Under the pieces are notes generated by a model. That model did no database searches. It was not told the origin of the DNA and was given only the letters and a program-made list of their open reading frames with translations. This document shows positions 1-13,085 of a stretch of 64,000 bases of DNA, piece after piece. The translations under genes were made by a program, and so were the position numbers. Position 1 is the first letter of the stretch, and the number at the start of each line of letters is the position of its first letter. The DNA is from Spodoptera frugiperda (taxonomy: Eukaryota > Arthropoda > Insecta > Lepidoptera > Noctuidae), in the NCBI RefSeq assembly GCF_023101765.2, contig NC_064217.1, positions 3,162,001-3,226,000 on the forward strand, written 5' to 3'.

Positions 1-454
1 TATCTTGGAGTAACAAAGTAATTTCTATTCTACTTTATTTAGCCAAATACCCGGAAAACTTGCTAGACTGTGCAAAACGGGATGAGGCGTCTCAATGTTA
101 ACCTAATCAGGAAAATAGTACCGTCTTTAATTACAAGGACAGTCTGAAGAAGATAAACGAAGACTTCCCTTTTGTTGAGATAATTCAATATTGTATAGAA
201 ATATGTTAGGACTATATAGTAAAGATATTTACGATAAAGACATACATATTTGTACGTGTGTACGTAAAATACGAGTAGGTAAGATAAAAACCTACGAATC
301 GAATTTCAAAGAGCTTTCTGATAAACCTGACTTTAGACTGCAAATTCCATCATGCTTGGCAAACAAGGAGAATATGGTAAACCTCTTTTGTGTAAAGGAG
401 ACCCAAAGTCCGCAAATGGACATAAATTACGGGCTGCAGTTAATTGTCTGACGT

Positions 455-622
455 TAATTATTATGTTATCGGCTTACTCACGTAATGTTAGAGGATAGAT
501 GAGGAACTCGACTAGTTTCAAGCCATGCTAGAGACTCATATTCATGAGCAGCATACAACGACGACGGCGATTGTCGTGCTGTTACTGTAGAGTAATTAGT
601 TTAGTATGTCTCACGAAAGTCT
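455..622 (+). mobile_element. TIR element of the TCGTGAGACATAC family
   Basis: GTTATCGGCTTACTCACGTA, GACTAGTTTCAAGCCATGCT, CTCATATTCATGAGCAGCAT and a right end TTTAGTATGTCTCACGAAAG, the reverse complement of the family start. Confidence 0.6.
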
Positions 623-1159
623 AAACAAAATTAAGTCGAAGAAGTTAAAAAATCGAAAGCATAGTAACAGCATCATTTTGTTAAAGTGTTGTTTATGCAA
701 TAAACCATATGAATGCACTGTAAAGACGACCAGAAGGTATAAATTATAAAAAAAAAATACATTACAAATATCACCACAGGCGAAAAAAATACACATTGTA
801 AATGAAAAATCTTTATTCGACAATGATTCAACATGAAGTAGAGCTGTCAATACTATAAAACCACTCTATAAAACTCACTTCTTCTAATCCCATATAATTG
901 CTCGGACTATAAATATCTATTTTAATAGTGGGTCTATTTCAACTGTGTACTATTTTCAATCTATGTGAGCAGTTCAGTAAACATAGATCAATCAGCGGGA
1001 GCAATCACGTTCAGCTGAGACTAAGCTCTGCGATACGGCACAAGAATTTCAATATAACCGTCTAGCTGTACTGTACCTACGAATTGAACCTTTATAATGA
1101 AACTAGATTCAATCAACAACTTTGTACGCACATAAAACTCCTGCTTTTTCCGTTACAGT
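623..1159. other. No gene seen
   Basis: AT-rich sequence. The minus-strand frame at 611-850 has no recognisable domain. Confidence 0.5.
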
Positions 1160-1280
1160 AAGAATTTCAAGAAATTCTCTATCAAGACCTTCAAGAAAAG
1201 AGAGTATTCCTTCTTAAAAGGCCAGCAACGCACCTGTGGCTGCTCTGGTGTTGAGGGTGTACATGAGTGGCGTCCGAAAA
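1160..1280 (+). mobile_element. CR1/Jockey-type LINE 3' relic
   Basis: CTTCAAGAAAAGAGAGTATTC and AAAGGCCAGCAACGCACCTG match 36195-36250, where the same segment reads KKRAYSFLKGRQRTC. No A-run remains. Confidence 0.5.
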
Positions 1281-1637
1281 TAAAAAGACACTTCCTACCT
1301 ATCTACTCAAAAGCATTTCATTTCATTTCTGGTTTCTATACAAAACTCAGAATACTTTTCTTACACATCCACTGTTTATCCTTATTTATCTCATTTGTAC
1401 GTAATCATCGTTACTGCTACTCGTCGTATTGTTGATATTCATTTATACTCGTAGAGTAATTTATTCACGGACCGCTTTTGTTTATGGCAAATTTTTCCAA
1501 GTAATTTAATAGAAAATTATCCTACGTGACTCGTTAGGTTACATAATCTAATCAATTGAGCATAATATAAGTACCTACATTCGTATGTTTTTGTACAACA
1601 GACAGTATTTGGTAAAATGCTACTAACTTCCAAACCC

Positions 1638-1786
1638 TTTTTTTAAGGGGAAAGATCATCCAATGACTTCTCTCGCCAGGGCGAGGCGAGAGAGAGTGAC
1701 AGACTCTTACTGACTAAAAACCACCCTGTTCCTACTCCTGCTTTTCAGCCGGAGCCCCGGTAAACCCGCTAGGTAGTCCGCAGCTC
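1638..1786 (-). mobile_element. LINE-tail retroposon
   Basis: T-run, then ATCATCCAATGACTTCTCTC, CTCTTACTGACTAAAAACCA and AGTCCGCAGCTC. It ends near the shared 5' boundary of the family. Confidence 0.8.
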
Positions 1787-2086
1787 AATTTCCAAACCTT
1801 GGTTTCATGTTTTCACAGTTCCTTTATAAAAACACCTCTAGAAACATTTTCTGCCTGACCAGGGCAACCTCGTCCGTAATTGTGTACACAACACTCGGAT
1901 GAACGAAGCACAAACACGTGTGATCATTGATTAGTAATTGGATTTAGGCCAAATGTAGTGTTTCTGACAATCCAATCCAAGCTTTGTCCAATGCCACTTA
2001 TTATTGAGAGCTAAAGTGACTCACGGGAGACAGACCTGATAATGAACCTGATTCGTGGTTACAATACTGATTCATTAATACATATA

Positions 2087-2455
2087 TATATAAGGTGTTC
2101 TAAATGTATCTGCCACGGCTTTAATGAGAGGTAGTGTTGTGTTCGAAGAAATTTTCATACCTGGAACCAGTTAATGCAATTTGAGAACATAAAGAAAATT
2201 TAATAACCATTGACTATTCTGCATAAAGTGGTTCCCAAATATACACACACGATGTGTCACTTCTTCAATGAACATGATTGATAGCAATTGTTTTCATTGA
2301 CGAAGCGACAGAGACAGTGAAAGAGATAGCTCTTTTATAACAAACGCACACGTAGATTTTTAGTATGATAAAAAAAATAGAATACTCATAATCAAACATT
2401 TATATTTACTACTGTAATTAAAGCCGTGGCAGATACATTTAGAACACCTTATATA
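2087..2455. mobile_element. TA-type MITE with 39-bp perfect terminal inverted repeats
   Basis: The left end 2087-2125 (TATATAAGGTGTTCTAAATG onward) is the exact reverse complement of 2417-2455. The interior is about 290 bp with no coding capacity. TA/TATA at both ends fits Tc1/mariner-type target duplication. Confidence 0.9.
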
Positions 2456-2667
2456 ACACAATTATGTCCTTAATATTCAATTCTGGATATGTGGTTGCTC
2501 TTGCTCCACATAATATCCAGAGATATGAAGATGATATTGCATATTAGATGGAAATTGAAGCCGCCCGTTGCTCGGTAGTTGCATTTGAGATCACCCAATC
2601 AACGACGTAGTCCTGTATCCAAACGTTATTATACCTTCTAAAAATGATATGTAGGAAATAATAGGTG

Positions 2668-2785
2668 TAATCCACAAATTGTTGTTCCGGGTCTGGGTGT
2701 CATGTGTGTGTGAAATTGTATGTTTGTAAACGCACCCATGACACAGGAGAAAATCCTAGTATGGGGCAACGTTTTTAAAAGAATA
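2668..2785 (+). repeat. tRNA-derived SINE family 2, 3' part
   Basis: CACAAATTGTTGTTCCGGGT, GTTTGTAAACGCACCCATGA and GGAGAAAATCCTAGTATGGG. Confidence 0.7.
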
Positions 2786-4214
2786 AAATAAAATTTTGGT
2801 AGGTACTTATCTTAAGTTTCGAATACAACACCCCATAGGCCCCATTTTAACTTGGAACTAATACAATACACTGGGGACGCCCAATTACATTAGATGCTGG
2901 TATCGAGAACTGAACCCTAAGAAACGAGAAAATTGTTCTAATGTCGATCTTATTGAGGAAGTCATGAGTGCCAAATAAAACGGTACCTATTGAGCATTTG
3001 CAGGCTATTAAATTAGAAACGTCGGCTGTCGACGGTCGGAGTTAGGGATATTTTTGTACGGAAATAATACGTAGAACGTGAAATTAGGTACAGAGAAATA
3101 TAATTACTATTAAAAGTTCATATGTACATAAAAGTTTTTTAGGTTAGATAGAAGTACTTAGACGATCCATCATCTTTAAAGAAAGTGGTCTTCCAATACA
3201 ATATTTAACTCTAAACAACAATGATACTTATCATAACCAGTACGAAAATTCTCTTTTTTATTGTTGCGATTATCAAAATCATTCCATTTCTTATGATTTT
3301 AATGTATCTTATATATATCTTCAGTCTATCTATCTAAGTATGTATATTCATCGCTCAAAACTTTAAATCAGAAACATCTCAAAGCCACCACATTTCTAAT
3401 CCTCTGAAGATACTAAAACTGCGGTCGAAAGCATAGTTTACGGCTCACCATTCGTATAATCCCGATGATCTCATGCCCGCGACAGATTTAGATATCAGCT
3501 GTTCACTTGATGAATTCATTGACGTTACGTTCACAATTGATAAACAAACACCAGATTGAAACTGTGCGTGAGAAAATAGTAGTGTGATTAACTAGTTTAA
3601 AAATAGGGGAATAAATATTCACATCCTATGACTAAGATAAACTAGAAAATTTGGGTGAAGGTAAAGTGAGATACACTTAGTATCCGTTTCTATCTATTTT
3701 GGCTCTTTATTTGTTTTGTAAGGATGTGCTCCACTTCGAACTTTTGGCTTTATAACCAACGTTTAGAGACGATGCGGTAGGTCCAAAAGAAGATTATGGG
3801 ACAAGCTTAGCACTTTCCACAAAGATTGGCTGCAGAATCCTTAAAAGGAGTCAGACGATCAAGGCTAATAAAATAAAATTCGCTTAAGTGTAATTCTTCT
3901 AAGTCTGATAATCAGACATAAATATCTCCACCGCTGTATGAGAACCCGTGAATGGTTTAAGATATGCTATATCATTGTCAGATTGAAGTACATGTATAAT
4001 AAGTAGGAATCAGATCTACTTTGTTTGTCCATATTTACAATATTGGTAACACAATTATTGACTGTCACCATTCATAATGATAACAGTCAATAACGTAATG
4101 TAAGCTTATTACCAAAAAAGTAATATTACGCTAGATTGACAAAGAATCATCTCGTTGTTGTGACTTTTGGGAAAGGACTTGGCGGTATCGTCGGAAGCAT
4201 GGCACCAACGCTCT
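2786..4214. other. No gene seen
   Basis: AT-rich intergenic DNA with frequent stops in all frames. No repeat matching elsewhere in the window was recognised. Confidence 0.5.
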
Positions 4215-4855
4215 CCGACATGTACATAATTTGAATTGACAAAGTACAAATCTGTCGTTAAAGTTTTGAGAACATAATTCATTTGTTTTTAATTGCGGGG
4301 AAATAAACGTTTGTTGCACAAACAATTCTATTGTATTGCAACATGAATGGCTTGAAATTCAGAACCACGCTTAACCCGAAATATGAAAAAAATCATAAAT
4401 AAGCAATGCATGTCAGCGGTGACTCAATGATCGAATGTCGGAATATGGTCATGGCGCTCAAAATTAGGCAGTCGGGATTTGCGTGAGCTAGTGGCCCATT
4501 GTCACGAACACAACATTTATCCGACATGTACATGATTTGAATTGACAAAGTACAAATCTGTCGTCCCACCGAATAAAGTTGTGAGAACATAATGATCATT
4601 TGTTTTTAATTGCGGAAGGAAATAACACGTTTGTTGCACAAACAATTCTATTGTATTGCAACTTGAATGGCTAATGAAATTCAGAACCACGCTTAACCCT
4701 GGAAATATGAAAAAAATCATAAATAAGCAATGCATGTCAGCGGTGACTCAATGATCGAATGCATCGGAATATGATGTCATGGCGCTTAAAATTAGAAACA
4801 GTCGGGATTTGTTCGTGAGCTAGTGGCCCATATTGTCACGAACACAACATTATTT
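4215..4855. repeat. Imperfect tandem duplication (306-bp and 335-bp units)
   Basis: Units are 4215-4520 and 4521-4855, both starting CCGACATGTACAT and ending with ACGAACACAACATT. The second differs mainly by short, mostly two-base insertions at about ten sites and by only about five substitutions. It is noncoding. Confidence 0.9.
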
Positions 4856-5384
4856 CGACACTTTACGACAATACTTATTACATACGCTACACAACATTTT
4901 CAGAATAAATATCACTTACTGCCTTTCTTTCTCTGTAACGGCCTATATTTTTATTCTGTAACAACTGAATTTTAGAAGGGGTGCGATTTATTTTATATGT
5001 GTGTAAGACTTTTTTCTATTTCCTTTATGTTGTTAATGGGCTTCTATTCGACAGGAAATGAAAGAGAAAACGTGTGTCCCTGGATTTGTCGAACATGTTT
5101 GACGTGGATTTTCGAATATCCTTTCTGATCCGGATATTTTTTCGGTTCGACACTCCTTTGTAATAACAGTTTGTAGGTCGTGATCGTTGACACTGTTTAG
5201 TTTTTCATATTATTTTTTTCATACCTTTTTACTATTTATTTACTTTTTTTCGATGAATTAAAACAATAACATGAACCGAAGTCGTGTAACGATCGACATA
5301 GAATTATTTATAAATAATTTATTTCTTATTTTTATTTTTTGATTTTTGAAATAAAAATATATCTATGTCCTTTCTAAGGTTCTA

Positions 5385-5642
5385 AACTATATCTGTACCA
5401 AATTTCAACCAAATCCGTCAAATAGTTGCGGAGATTAATGGTATAAGCATAGAATGTTCGACGTGATTCTTTAATTTGACATAACTTTTTTATTTATGAA
5501 CCGATTGACATGAAAAAAACACTAAATGTAAATTTAAGCATCCCACAATATATTCGTGAAAACCGCATCCAACTCGGATCAGCCGTTTCTGAGATTAGCG
5601 CGCACAGACGAACAGACAAACAGACAAACAGACAAAAAAAAG
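5385..5642 (+). repeat. Dispersed AT-rich repeat ending in GACAAACA tandem units
   Basis: AACCGCATCCAACTCGGATC and GCGCGCACAGACGAACAGAC, then three ACAGACAAAC units. This is a common kind of insect repeat end. The open frame at 5510-5842 lies across it. Confidence 0.5.
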
Positions 5643-7554
5643 TTAATTACATTTTTGGGTTCGACATCGACATAACAATAACCCCTGCTATTTTTTTTAT
5701 TTTTATTTTCAATGTACAGACAGCACTTTTCTACGATTTTATTATATGTATAGATTTATCATATTTTATGCTATGTTTTTTTTCATTTTTGTCTGTCTAC
5801 GGAGTTGCAACATACATACCATACCTAACTAAATATAGATGATGAATTACAATTTGCGAAAACAAATTCTTACTGCGTTATTTGTTATTCAATGATGATT
5901 CATTCATTATTATTTGTTTTATACAATTCTCTTCTAACTAGATATGAGTATAAATGAGTTTACCAAACTGCCCTGACTAACCATTATCAATAGATATTAA
6001 ACCATATCATTCCGCAATAAGGTTCAAAGTTCTTTAAAGCAATGGTATAACTTGATGTGCTGTGCATCTGTTTAGACCAATGCCCATTCCCATAAAAGTT
6101 AATGATAAAAAAGGTTGAACGTTACGTCTATTATTATCGCTATGGGTCAACGGTCTTATAATAAGCTCTCATTACTGATAAGCTCTCTCTTAAATGCATT
6201 AAATAATGCTTTATTATTAATTTATGTAGCAAATAGAAATATTTTTATTGTAAGTTCTAATTAATTGCAGTTTTATGACTTAATGTTGTTATTAGTTGGA
6301 ATTATTATGCACATATTACTATTATGCAGACTTTATTGTAGTCCAGAGTACGGTTAATCGGCTTGCTTATTTGCTTTATTGTTAAATGTATGAATCTGAT
6401 AGAAGCTAAAGGAATATTCAAGACTAAAATATATGAGTATAAGACTATAAGTAAGATAGCCAGAGTATCAAATATTGCTTTCAGAAGTCATTGGATGATT
6501 TCCCGCCCTATTAATACTCACTTCACACTAGTTAACAACTGGTACAACGGCAACGATGCATTAAAATTAAAAATAAGTCAAGCCACTATTTTTATAATAC
6601 TAGATCAAGAACCAACCGAAAAACTGTTGCAGAATAAAACAGCCTGTACTTCATTATACAGCCTGCTTAAAATGTAAGTTACATAGTTTCGTCTGACATT
6701 CAACAAGAGCTACAATTTAGCTAAAAGCTCCGACACACGTAACAACATTTTGTACCTAAATACTCGTACATATGCTGACATATCATTTTGTACATTTGTA
6801 AAGTACAAAATTTGTCGTCATATTTTAAAGACATTTTACATTACGAAGTGCATTTTTATTTATTTATACCCATATACTATATTTTTGATAAGGAGCTTTA
6901 TAATGTCTACTTATAGATCTTTTTTTAAATCTACAATTAGTTCTGAGGCATGGGCGATGAATTATATAAAATATGTTTAAAAATGTTCGTAAGAATCTAG
7001 TTTTAAAAGTAATAGAAAGTTTAATTGTACGGTACATAAACTTCTAGTCTATACATGTACCTATAGTCAAAGACAGGCATGATGATTATATTCCCATCAC
7101 ATTACTGGAAATCTTTCTTTTATATAAGAAACGCAATAAATGTAAACACACAGGGTATTCTTTCCCTGTCACCGTCTTCCTTTATTTTTAATATCTTGTT
7201 CTTCCCAACACATATTTCTGAATACAAAGAATTTACCTACACCTACACCACAAAGCAATATTGTCGCGTCTTTTAATTTTTATATGAAAACTTCGACGTC
7301 CCAAATACTAATAATCGGGTCTCTTGAAAATTCTCGAACAATTTTTGCACTTCTAACTTTTAAACGTTAATTTTCAGCACGCATTTGGGATTCGAATATC
7401 TTTGGTATTTTTCTTTTACTTATACCATTGAGAATTGAAGTTAAAAATGTTATAGGTACTTGTAACAAAAAGACTTTTGGTCTACTGGGTCGCGAATTGC
7501 TTTGTCGGCAATACAACACCTTAGTCGGCTCTAATATCACCCGGGACAGGAGTA
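5643..7554. other. No gene seen
   Basis: Open frames up to 104 codons (6363-6677) lack domain signals and are of low-complexity AT-rich composition. Confidence 0.5.
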
Positions 7555-7670
7555 GAGTATTCTTTGTGTTATTCCAGACCATAATCTACCCCTATTCCAA
7601 ATTTCATCCCGATCCCTTCAGCCGTTTTGACGTGATTGAGTAACAAACATACACATAAACTCACAAATTG
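7555..7670 (+). repeat. Dispersed repeat, CAAACATACAC-type, copy 1
   Basis: TTCCAGACCATAATCTACCC, TTCATCCCGATCCCTTCAGC and GAGTAACAAACATACACATA recur at 16640 and 62735. Confidence 0.55.
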
Positions 7671-8051
7671 TCATAGAACGTACATAGATGTTTGAGTCTT
7701 ACAGGTAAAACAATTATGGACCCTGGATAATTTATAATACGAGTATTAGTAAGAAGAGTCTGTATGTTACCTAGTTTTCAACAGCAGCAGTTGCAATGTT
7801 TTTCTTAAACATTCGCAACGCCGAGATAAATCATAGTTCCCTAGGGAACTGCACATTGAAAACAGATGTTTTCCGTTATTTCGGCTTCACTATTCCGAAT
7901 TCAAATATTTAAATATCAAACGTTTGTTCGAATTCTTTGAAGTTTGAAGTATTCATTGCAGGTTAGGTAGCAGAATCCTTTTAACATTCAGTGACTAATG
8001 GTCGACTGCCAAGCTGGTTATAGTAAACCTCTTCTTAAAGAAGAAGGGAAC

Positions 8052-8371
8052 AGTACCTCTACCATGAGTTTGAAGCAATAGTATTTGTCGATAGTATCTA
8101 GCGAAGACGTAGTTTTATTATATGAGCGATGTCAGTTCCACAGGTGACCGATTTTTTTTTCAGGGGTGAAAGTCATCAAGACTCTTACTGACTAAAAACC
8201 ACCCCGTTTCTCCTGCTTTTCCAGCTGGAGCCCCGGTAATCCGGCTAGGTAGTCCGCAGCTCCGGACAGGTGACCGGTAGAGGCGTTGTAAAATTTGCCA
8301 AACAAAAAATTTACGTCGTCGTTAGCGACTATCGATAAACACTATTGCTTCAAAATCATGGTAGAGGTACA
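8052..8371. mobile_element. Fold-back element with a LINE-tail retroposon in its centre
   Basis: The left arm 8052-8109 (AGTACCTCTACCATGAGTTT) is complementary to 8312-8370, with about 85% match by eye. The central loop has been split by the retroposon at 8151-8265. Confidence 0.7.
8151..8265 (-). mobile_element. LINE-tail retroposon with 11-bp TSD
   Basis: ACAGGTGACCG is repeated at 8140-8150 and 8266-8276. The body runs from the T-run at 8152 to CCGCAGCTCCGG and lacks about 35 bases in the middle of the family consensus. Confidence 0.85.
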
Positions 8372-10742
8372 GAGGTACTATTAGCAGTGATGGTATTTGA
8401 GATGATGACGATTCTATGTTTATTAATATAATTTTAGCTCTATAGACTACGCCATTCTCAGTACACGTAAAGATCAAGAACAAAAAGCAATAATGTTTTA
8501 AAACACCTCTGCTTTTCCCTTATGTAAAGAGGGCGCGATATTATAAATGGTATGTAATTGTAGTTTACTCTAGGCTGGACTAAAACTCGCTTGAAATAGA
8601 GAACTGTGGGCGAGTCACAGTGCAATTAACGTTTCATACGATTAAAGTCGTTATAATGTTCCTCATTAGGTAGGAATTGCCGTGTACTGTAAAGGAACTT
8701 GTATTACCTATAAATATTTGTACAATTAAGTGCAAAGATATGTATTTGGACTATTGTCTCAAAATATGATGGGAATTTACAGTTATTAACATGTAGGTAC
8801 TTATTTCTACATTTTGTTTGCACTATATAATGAGCTAGAAAAATATAGTTATTTCATTTAAATCCATCTTTTTTTTATATTTTTTTTTTCGCAGAATTCT
8901 TTCCTCTAGCAAACCATTTCTTCGACCAATCTAATACTCTTTTAGATATAGAAAATATTCCTAAGTTATTTGTATATTTTAACTTTAAATATATTACAAG
9001 AAGAAAAGTTATTTAACTGCATTAAATATAACGTTTTCTCAAAAATATTACAAACAATATCTATAAAGTCAATCAATCACCCAAAAATGTAACACTTCCA
9101 ACATTTTATAAATCAAAAAATGACAATACTATCATTACATTAATATTTCTTTTCGTTAAAAAGGAAATAAGTTCTCTTCGAGAACATTTTTCTTCAGTTC
9201 ATAAGTTGATGGTAACACTAACAGTAGAATTGCCATCATCGATCATCGAAGTATCGCGAATTCATTTTTACGAGCTCTACCGAGCTAGTGAAGCCGCTTT
9301 CTGGCCGTACTAAATATAAAGTATTTGTTGACTAATGGAAAATCCAAATTTCTTATGAAAATGTCTGGGTTTCGCACTAAAATTAACTCGTAAACGCGTG
9401 AAGATAATTTCTTAAATATTATACTTTTATATACAGGTATTGAATATACATATAGATTATACGTACATCTTCGCTTAGTTTGTAATATTTTAAAGCTCTA
9501 TAATACTTTTATTCGTACGTAAGCACACCGGTTTATACTTAAATCATCGAACAAACATAAGTTATTGTTTTCCTCTTTCTCTTTTAAAAAAACATTACGA
9601 TTATATCCTGTGTCGTGGTTGCGATTACAAACATACAAGTTCATGACGCCAAGTTTTATAAAGAACAATTTGTGGATCACATAAAAGAGTTACTCCGTGC
9701 AGTATAAATCAGTAGTTACAAATGTAGCTACTGATATATGTAATAAAATTATTACATTCTAACAATATCTACATTTTATTATATTCAGTTTTGATAGTCA
9801 GGTAACTTAACTATTAAAAACATACAAATTGTAGGTAGTAGTAGTCTTGTCTTCATCATTCTCACCACCAAACCAAATAGCCTAATTCACATTGCAGTCG
9901 GTGTGTTTATTTATTATACACTGCCCCCCTAACATCGATTCATTCAATAGATTGTTGCAACGACATTATCCGTTTAAAATCTTAAAGACCCATAATATTT
10001 ACAAAAATATATAAACATCTATTGTACTCCTAATTAGAACATGTTGGTGCATGTACACGGTCCACAGTTTAGTTCATACTCGGCTGTGGCGCGATAAACA
10101 CGTGTTACTCGAATAATGCAAGAAACTGTGATTTTTGTTTTTATTTTTTTCTAATGTTAAACTTGCCTGTTTTTATGGCTTAGTGTATTGTGTGTTGAAA
10201 GCGATTGTTTTGTGGTTTTTAGTTTTGAAAGATTGGAAAGGTAAGGCTGTGTGAGATTTTTTCTTTAAAGAAAAGAAGTTTTTAAATATCAATTTGTTGT
10301 AAACGAATGAATACGAGTAAATATCCTATGTTAAAAATAAAAATCAAATGTATTGTTAGTATATCCTATGTTGACAGGTAATAATAAAACATGTTATTTT
10401 TGAATTTTTTGTCTAGAATTGGTCATATTTTGGTGTTTTGGTACAAGTAAACCAAAGGTGCTACTTTTATGATTTTAAATATACAAAAAACTTAAGTAAC
10501 GTAAATAAATCGTACGTCTAGATATTACCTTGTCGTAAAAACCTAAATTTAAAATTTGTAATTGTAATGTTATTGAAAGGTAACACGTTCACCTGTGAAA
10601 CTATTATTTAAGAAAAGTGAGTTGTCTAAAAACTTAGCCTGAAACTTATTTAAGATCGACTTAGGTATTCATTCTGTATTTCCTGTCAAAAAGATCTATA
10701 ATATCCAGTGTTTTTGCGGTAGTCTCTGTATCGTCACACTAT
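8372..10742. other. No gene seen
   Basis: AT-rich, only short frames. No SINE or LINE tail was recognised. Confidence 0.5.
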
Positions 10743-10870
10743 TTATCCGCGAAGGGGTACGCAGCACATTACAGCACGTAATGCCACTGTATAATGTACA
10801 CCCACTTTTTACCATTTATGTTATAAGTACCATGTAATGGGGGGTGAGCCTTCCGGACACCAGGCGTAAT
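10743..10870 (-). repeat. tRNA-derived SINE family 1, partial
   Basis: ATCCGCGAAGGGGTACGCAG, CACGTAATGCCACTGTATAA and AAGTACCATGTAATGGGGG match the 3' half of 12334-12608. Confidence 0.65.
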
Positions 10871-10999
10871 TGGAAACTAAATATTACAACTTAAATTTTT
10901 GTGGTGTTATCCAGTGGGTTCAAGTGTTTTGGATCAATTTCATTATCGTTAGCAAGTTAGCAACTAGCTAATAAAAGATTGAAATTTTTGTTTTTTTTT

Positions 11000-11125
11000 T
11001 ATATTAATCCTTAAAACGCACTTGTGATTCTCCTCTGATGTTGTTCATGGGTGGCGCTGATCGCTTACCATCAGTTGATTCGTCTGTTCGTTTGCCCCCT
11101 GTGCCAAAAATAATTAAATAATATT
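11000..11125 (+). mobile_element. CR1-type LINE 3' tail
   Basis: AAACGCACTTGTGATTCTCC, GGCGCTGATCGCTTACCATC and GTTTGCCCCCTGTGCCA match the 3' end at 36215-36330, followed by an AT-rich tail. Confidence 0.5.
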
Positions 11126-12316
11126 ATTAGCTGTAGATACATTAACTAGATCTCTTTAACATGATATACATAGATATTCGCTTTCTAAATGTATTCAAAT
11201 GAATTCATTAGTCAAGCTCAAAAGCAATTCACTGATCGATATTGCAAATTGCGTGCATCCAATGAAATTCTAATCTATGATCTTCATCTACATAATTATA
11301 TTATTATACCTATGCATATCGAGTTACCAAATCTATACATCCATAGTGTACCTATATTAATTTTTAATTATTTTCTGTATTTCAAAAGTTAGTACGTATA
11401 TACAAATATGCTTAGGTACAGTCGCCGGCCCGGTTCCTAAGATGGCCTAATACCACGTTTTAAAAAAGTGTTTATATTTGTGTTAAAATGCCTAAACTGG
11501 ATTACATTTTTGGATGTCTTGATTTTCGAATAAATATATCTGGAGGCACGGGAGTGCCGCCCAGATGAGCCAAGCGAAGCGCAAGGGCACTACCTACCTT
11601 TTCTCGAAGCGGTTACAATTTCCAATATGTTATTTCTTTACTTTATAAGGTGGGCCTTATTAGGCGCCTGTACCTTACACTTAATACTGGTTTTCTGTCT
11701 GCTATCTCGTCTTTCGCTACAAAATTTAAATGATTTTAGGATTACCTCCGATTTATCAGAATAAAAAAGTAGATAATCTAAATTACTTACCAACTAGATT
11801 TTTTTAGTCACTTGTTTATTCGATGTAAATATTTAAATGAAAAATCAAATAATTCTATAACTGATTAGAGATGAAATTAAACAACTGTCACATATGTTTT
11901 GTTCAATTTCAGTTGTTTGCCAAGTTCATGTACTTGTCCTATGTAAGAATGTCGGGAATTAATTCTTTGCGTTTATACATATAATATAATGATCGTGATT
12001 GGTCTAAACTAAAATACATAATTAAAGTATTAAAGTAATATACAAACAGGTTGTCAAAACACCTTAGATTGCATTCGGTGTGATTAAAATAATTTCTATA
12101 AAAATACGCCGTCCATATCATCTCAAAGAACACAACTAGCTATTCGCATAGCTAAGAAAATTGCGTGGATCTGGGTAAAATATTAGCGCAAATCCCACAA
12201 ATCCAGCAATTTTTGTTTTTACGCAAATAACTAGATCATCAAAAAAGATTGGATCTGATTGATTTACTAAACAGTCAACACAATACACGCTCAAAACTCT
12301 ACAGTCTACAGACTTT
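11126..12316. other. No gene seen
   Basis: Short frames only. A moderately GC-rich patch at 11545-11610 is unexplained. Confidence 0.45.
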
Positions 12317-12333
12317 AATTAATTACTGACAGT

Positions 12334-12608
12334 CAGTAACGCCACGCCTTTTATCCCCGAAGGGGTAGACACATCACGGCTCGTAATGCCACTGTAGAAT
12401 GTAAACCTACTTCTCATCGTTTGTGTTATAAGTCCCATGTAATAGTAGATGAGCCTATTGCCATATTCTTGGCACACCAGACTCCGTGCTACTACTGAAA
12501 AATTTACGAAAAACCGAAAAAAACCCAGTAATACTTTACCAGACCCGGGAATCGATGCCAAAACCCCTTGACCGGCAGTCGCACTAGCGACCACTCGATC
12601 AACGAGGC
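12334..12608 (-). mobile_element. tRNA-derived SINE, full length, 17-bp TSD
   Basis: On the minus strand a tRNA-like head carries an A-box-like GATCGAGTGGTCGC and a B-box-like GGCATCGATTCCCGG. It is followed by TAAAGTATTACTGGG, CATGGGACTTATAACACAAA and a CCCCTTCGGGGATAAAAGG end. AATTAATTACTGACAGT (12317-12333) matches 12609-12625 with one mismatch. Confidence 0.8.
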
Positions 12609-13085
12609 AATTAATTACGGACAGTACCTACATTTCCTACACTTGAGTAGGTACACATCATGAATTAATATGTACACATATTGGATTGACGTGATTCGAT
12701 TGTCTGGCAGGCTACATCAAATTGACAAGTAAATCTAATTAAACACACAACAGAGCGTACACTTTAATAATACATGCACGTAAGTACACAGAAAATGGAG
12801 GAACCGTGTAGAAGTGAAGCTACTTTTATTATGACATCATAAGCATGTCGACTTGTGTTATTTCGCAACTATTCCAAGTAACGAAGAAAGTTCGCGAGCG
12901 CGGAATTTCATTTTGTTATTTTCGACACTGGTACCGAGTTCATGTGAATTCTTGTGCATCTGTTTTTTTCTTAATCTTCCCGTGTTCCTGCAGTAACTTT
13001 GTAAAGGAATTGTTTCTAGAGCTCTCTGTATACTGACTGACACTGGTGTTATATACTGTACGACTAAATTGAGTCTTTTAACAGC

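Noticed and set aside
4131..4735. Three overlapping minus-strand frames
   Set aside because: They arise from the tandem duplication and share no protein conservation beyond the DNA repeat.
5510..5842. 110-codon open frame
   Set aside because: It crosses a dispersed repeat with GACAAACA units and has low-complexity AT composition.
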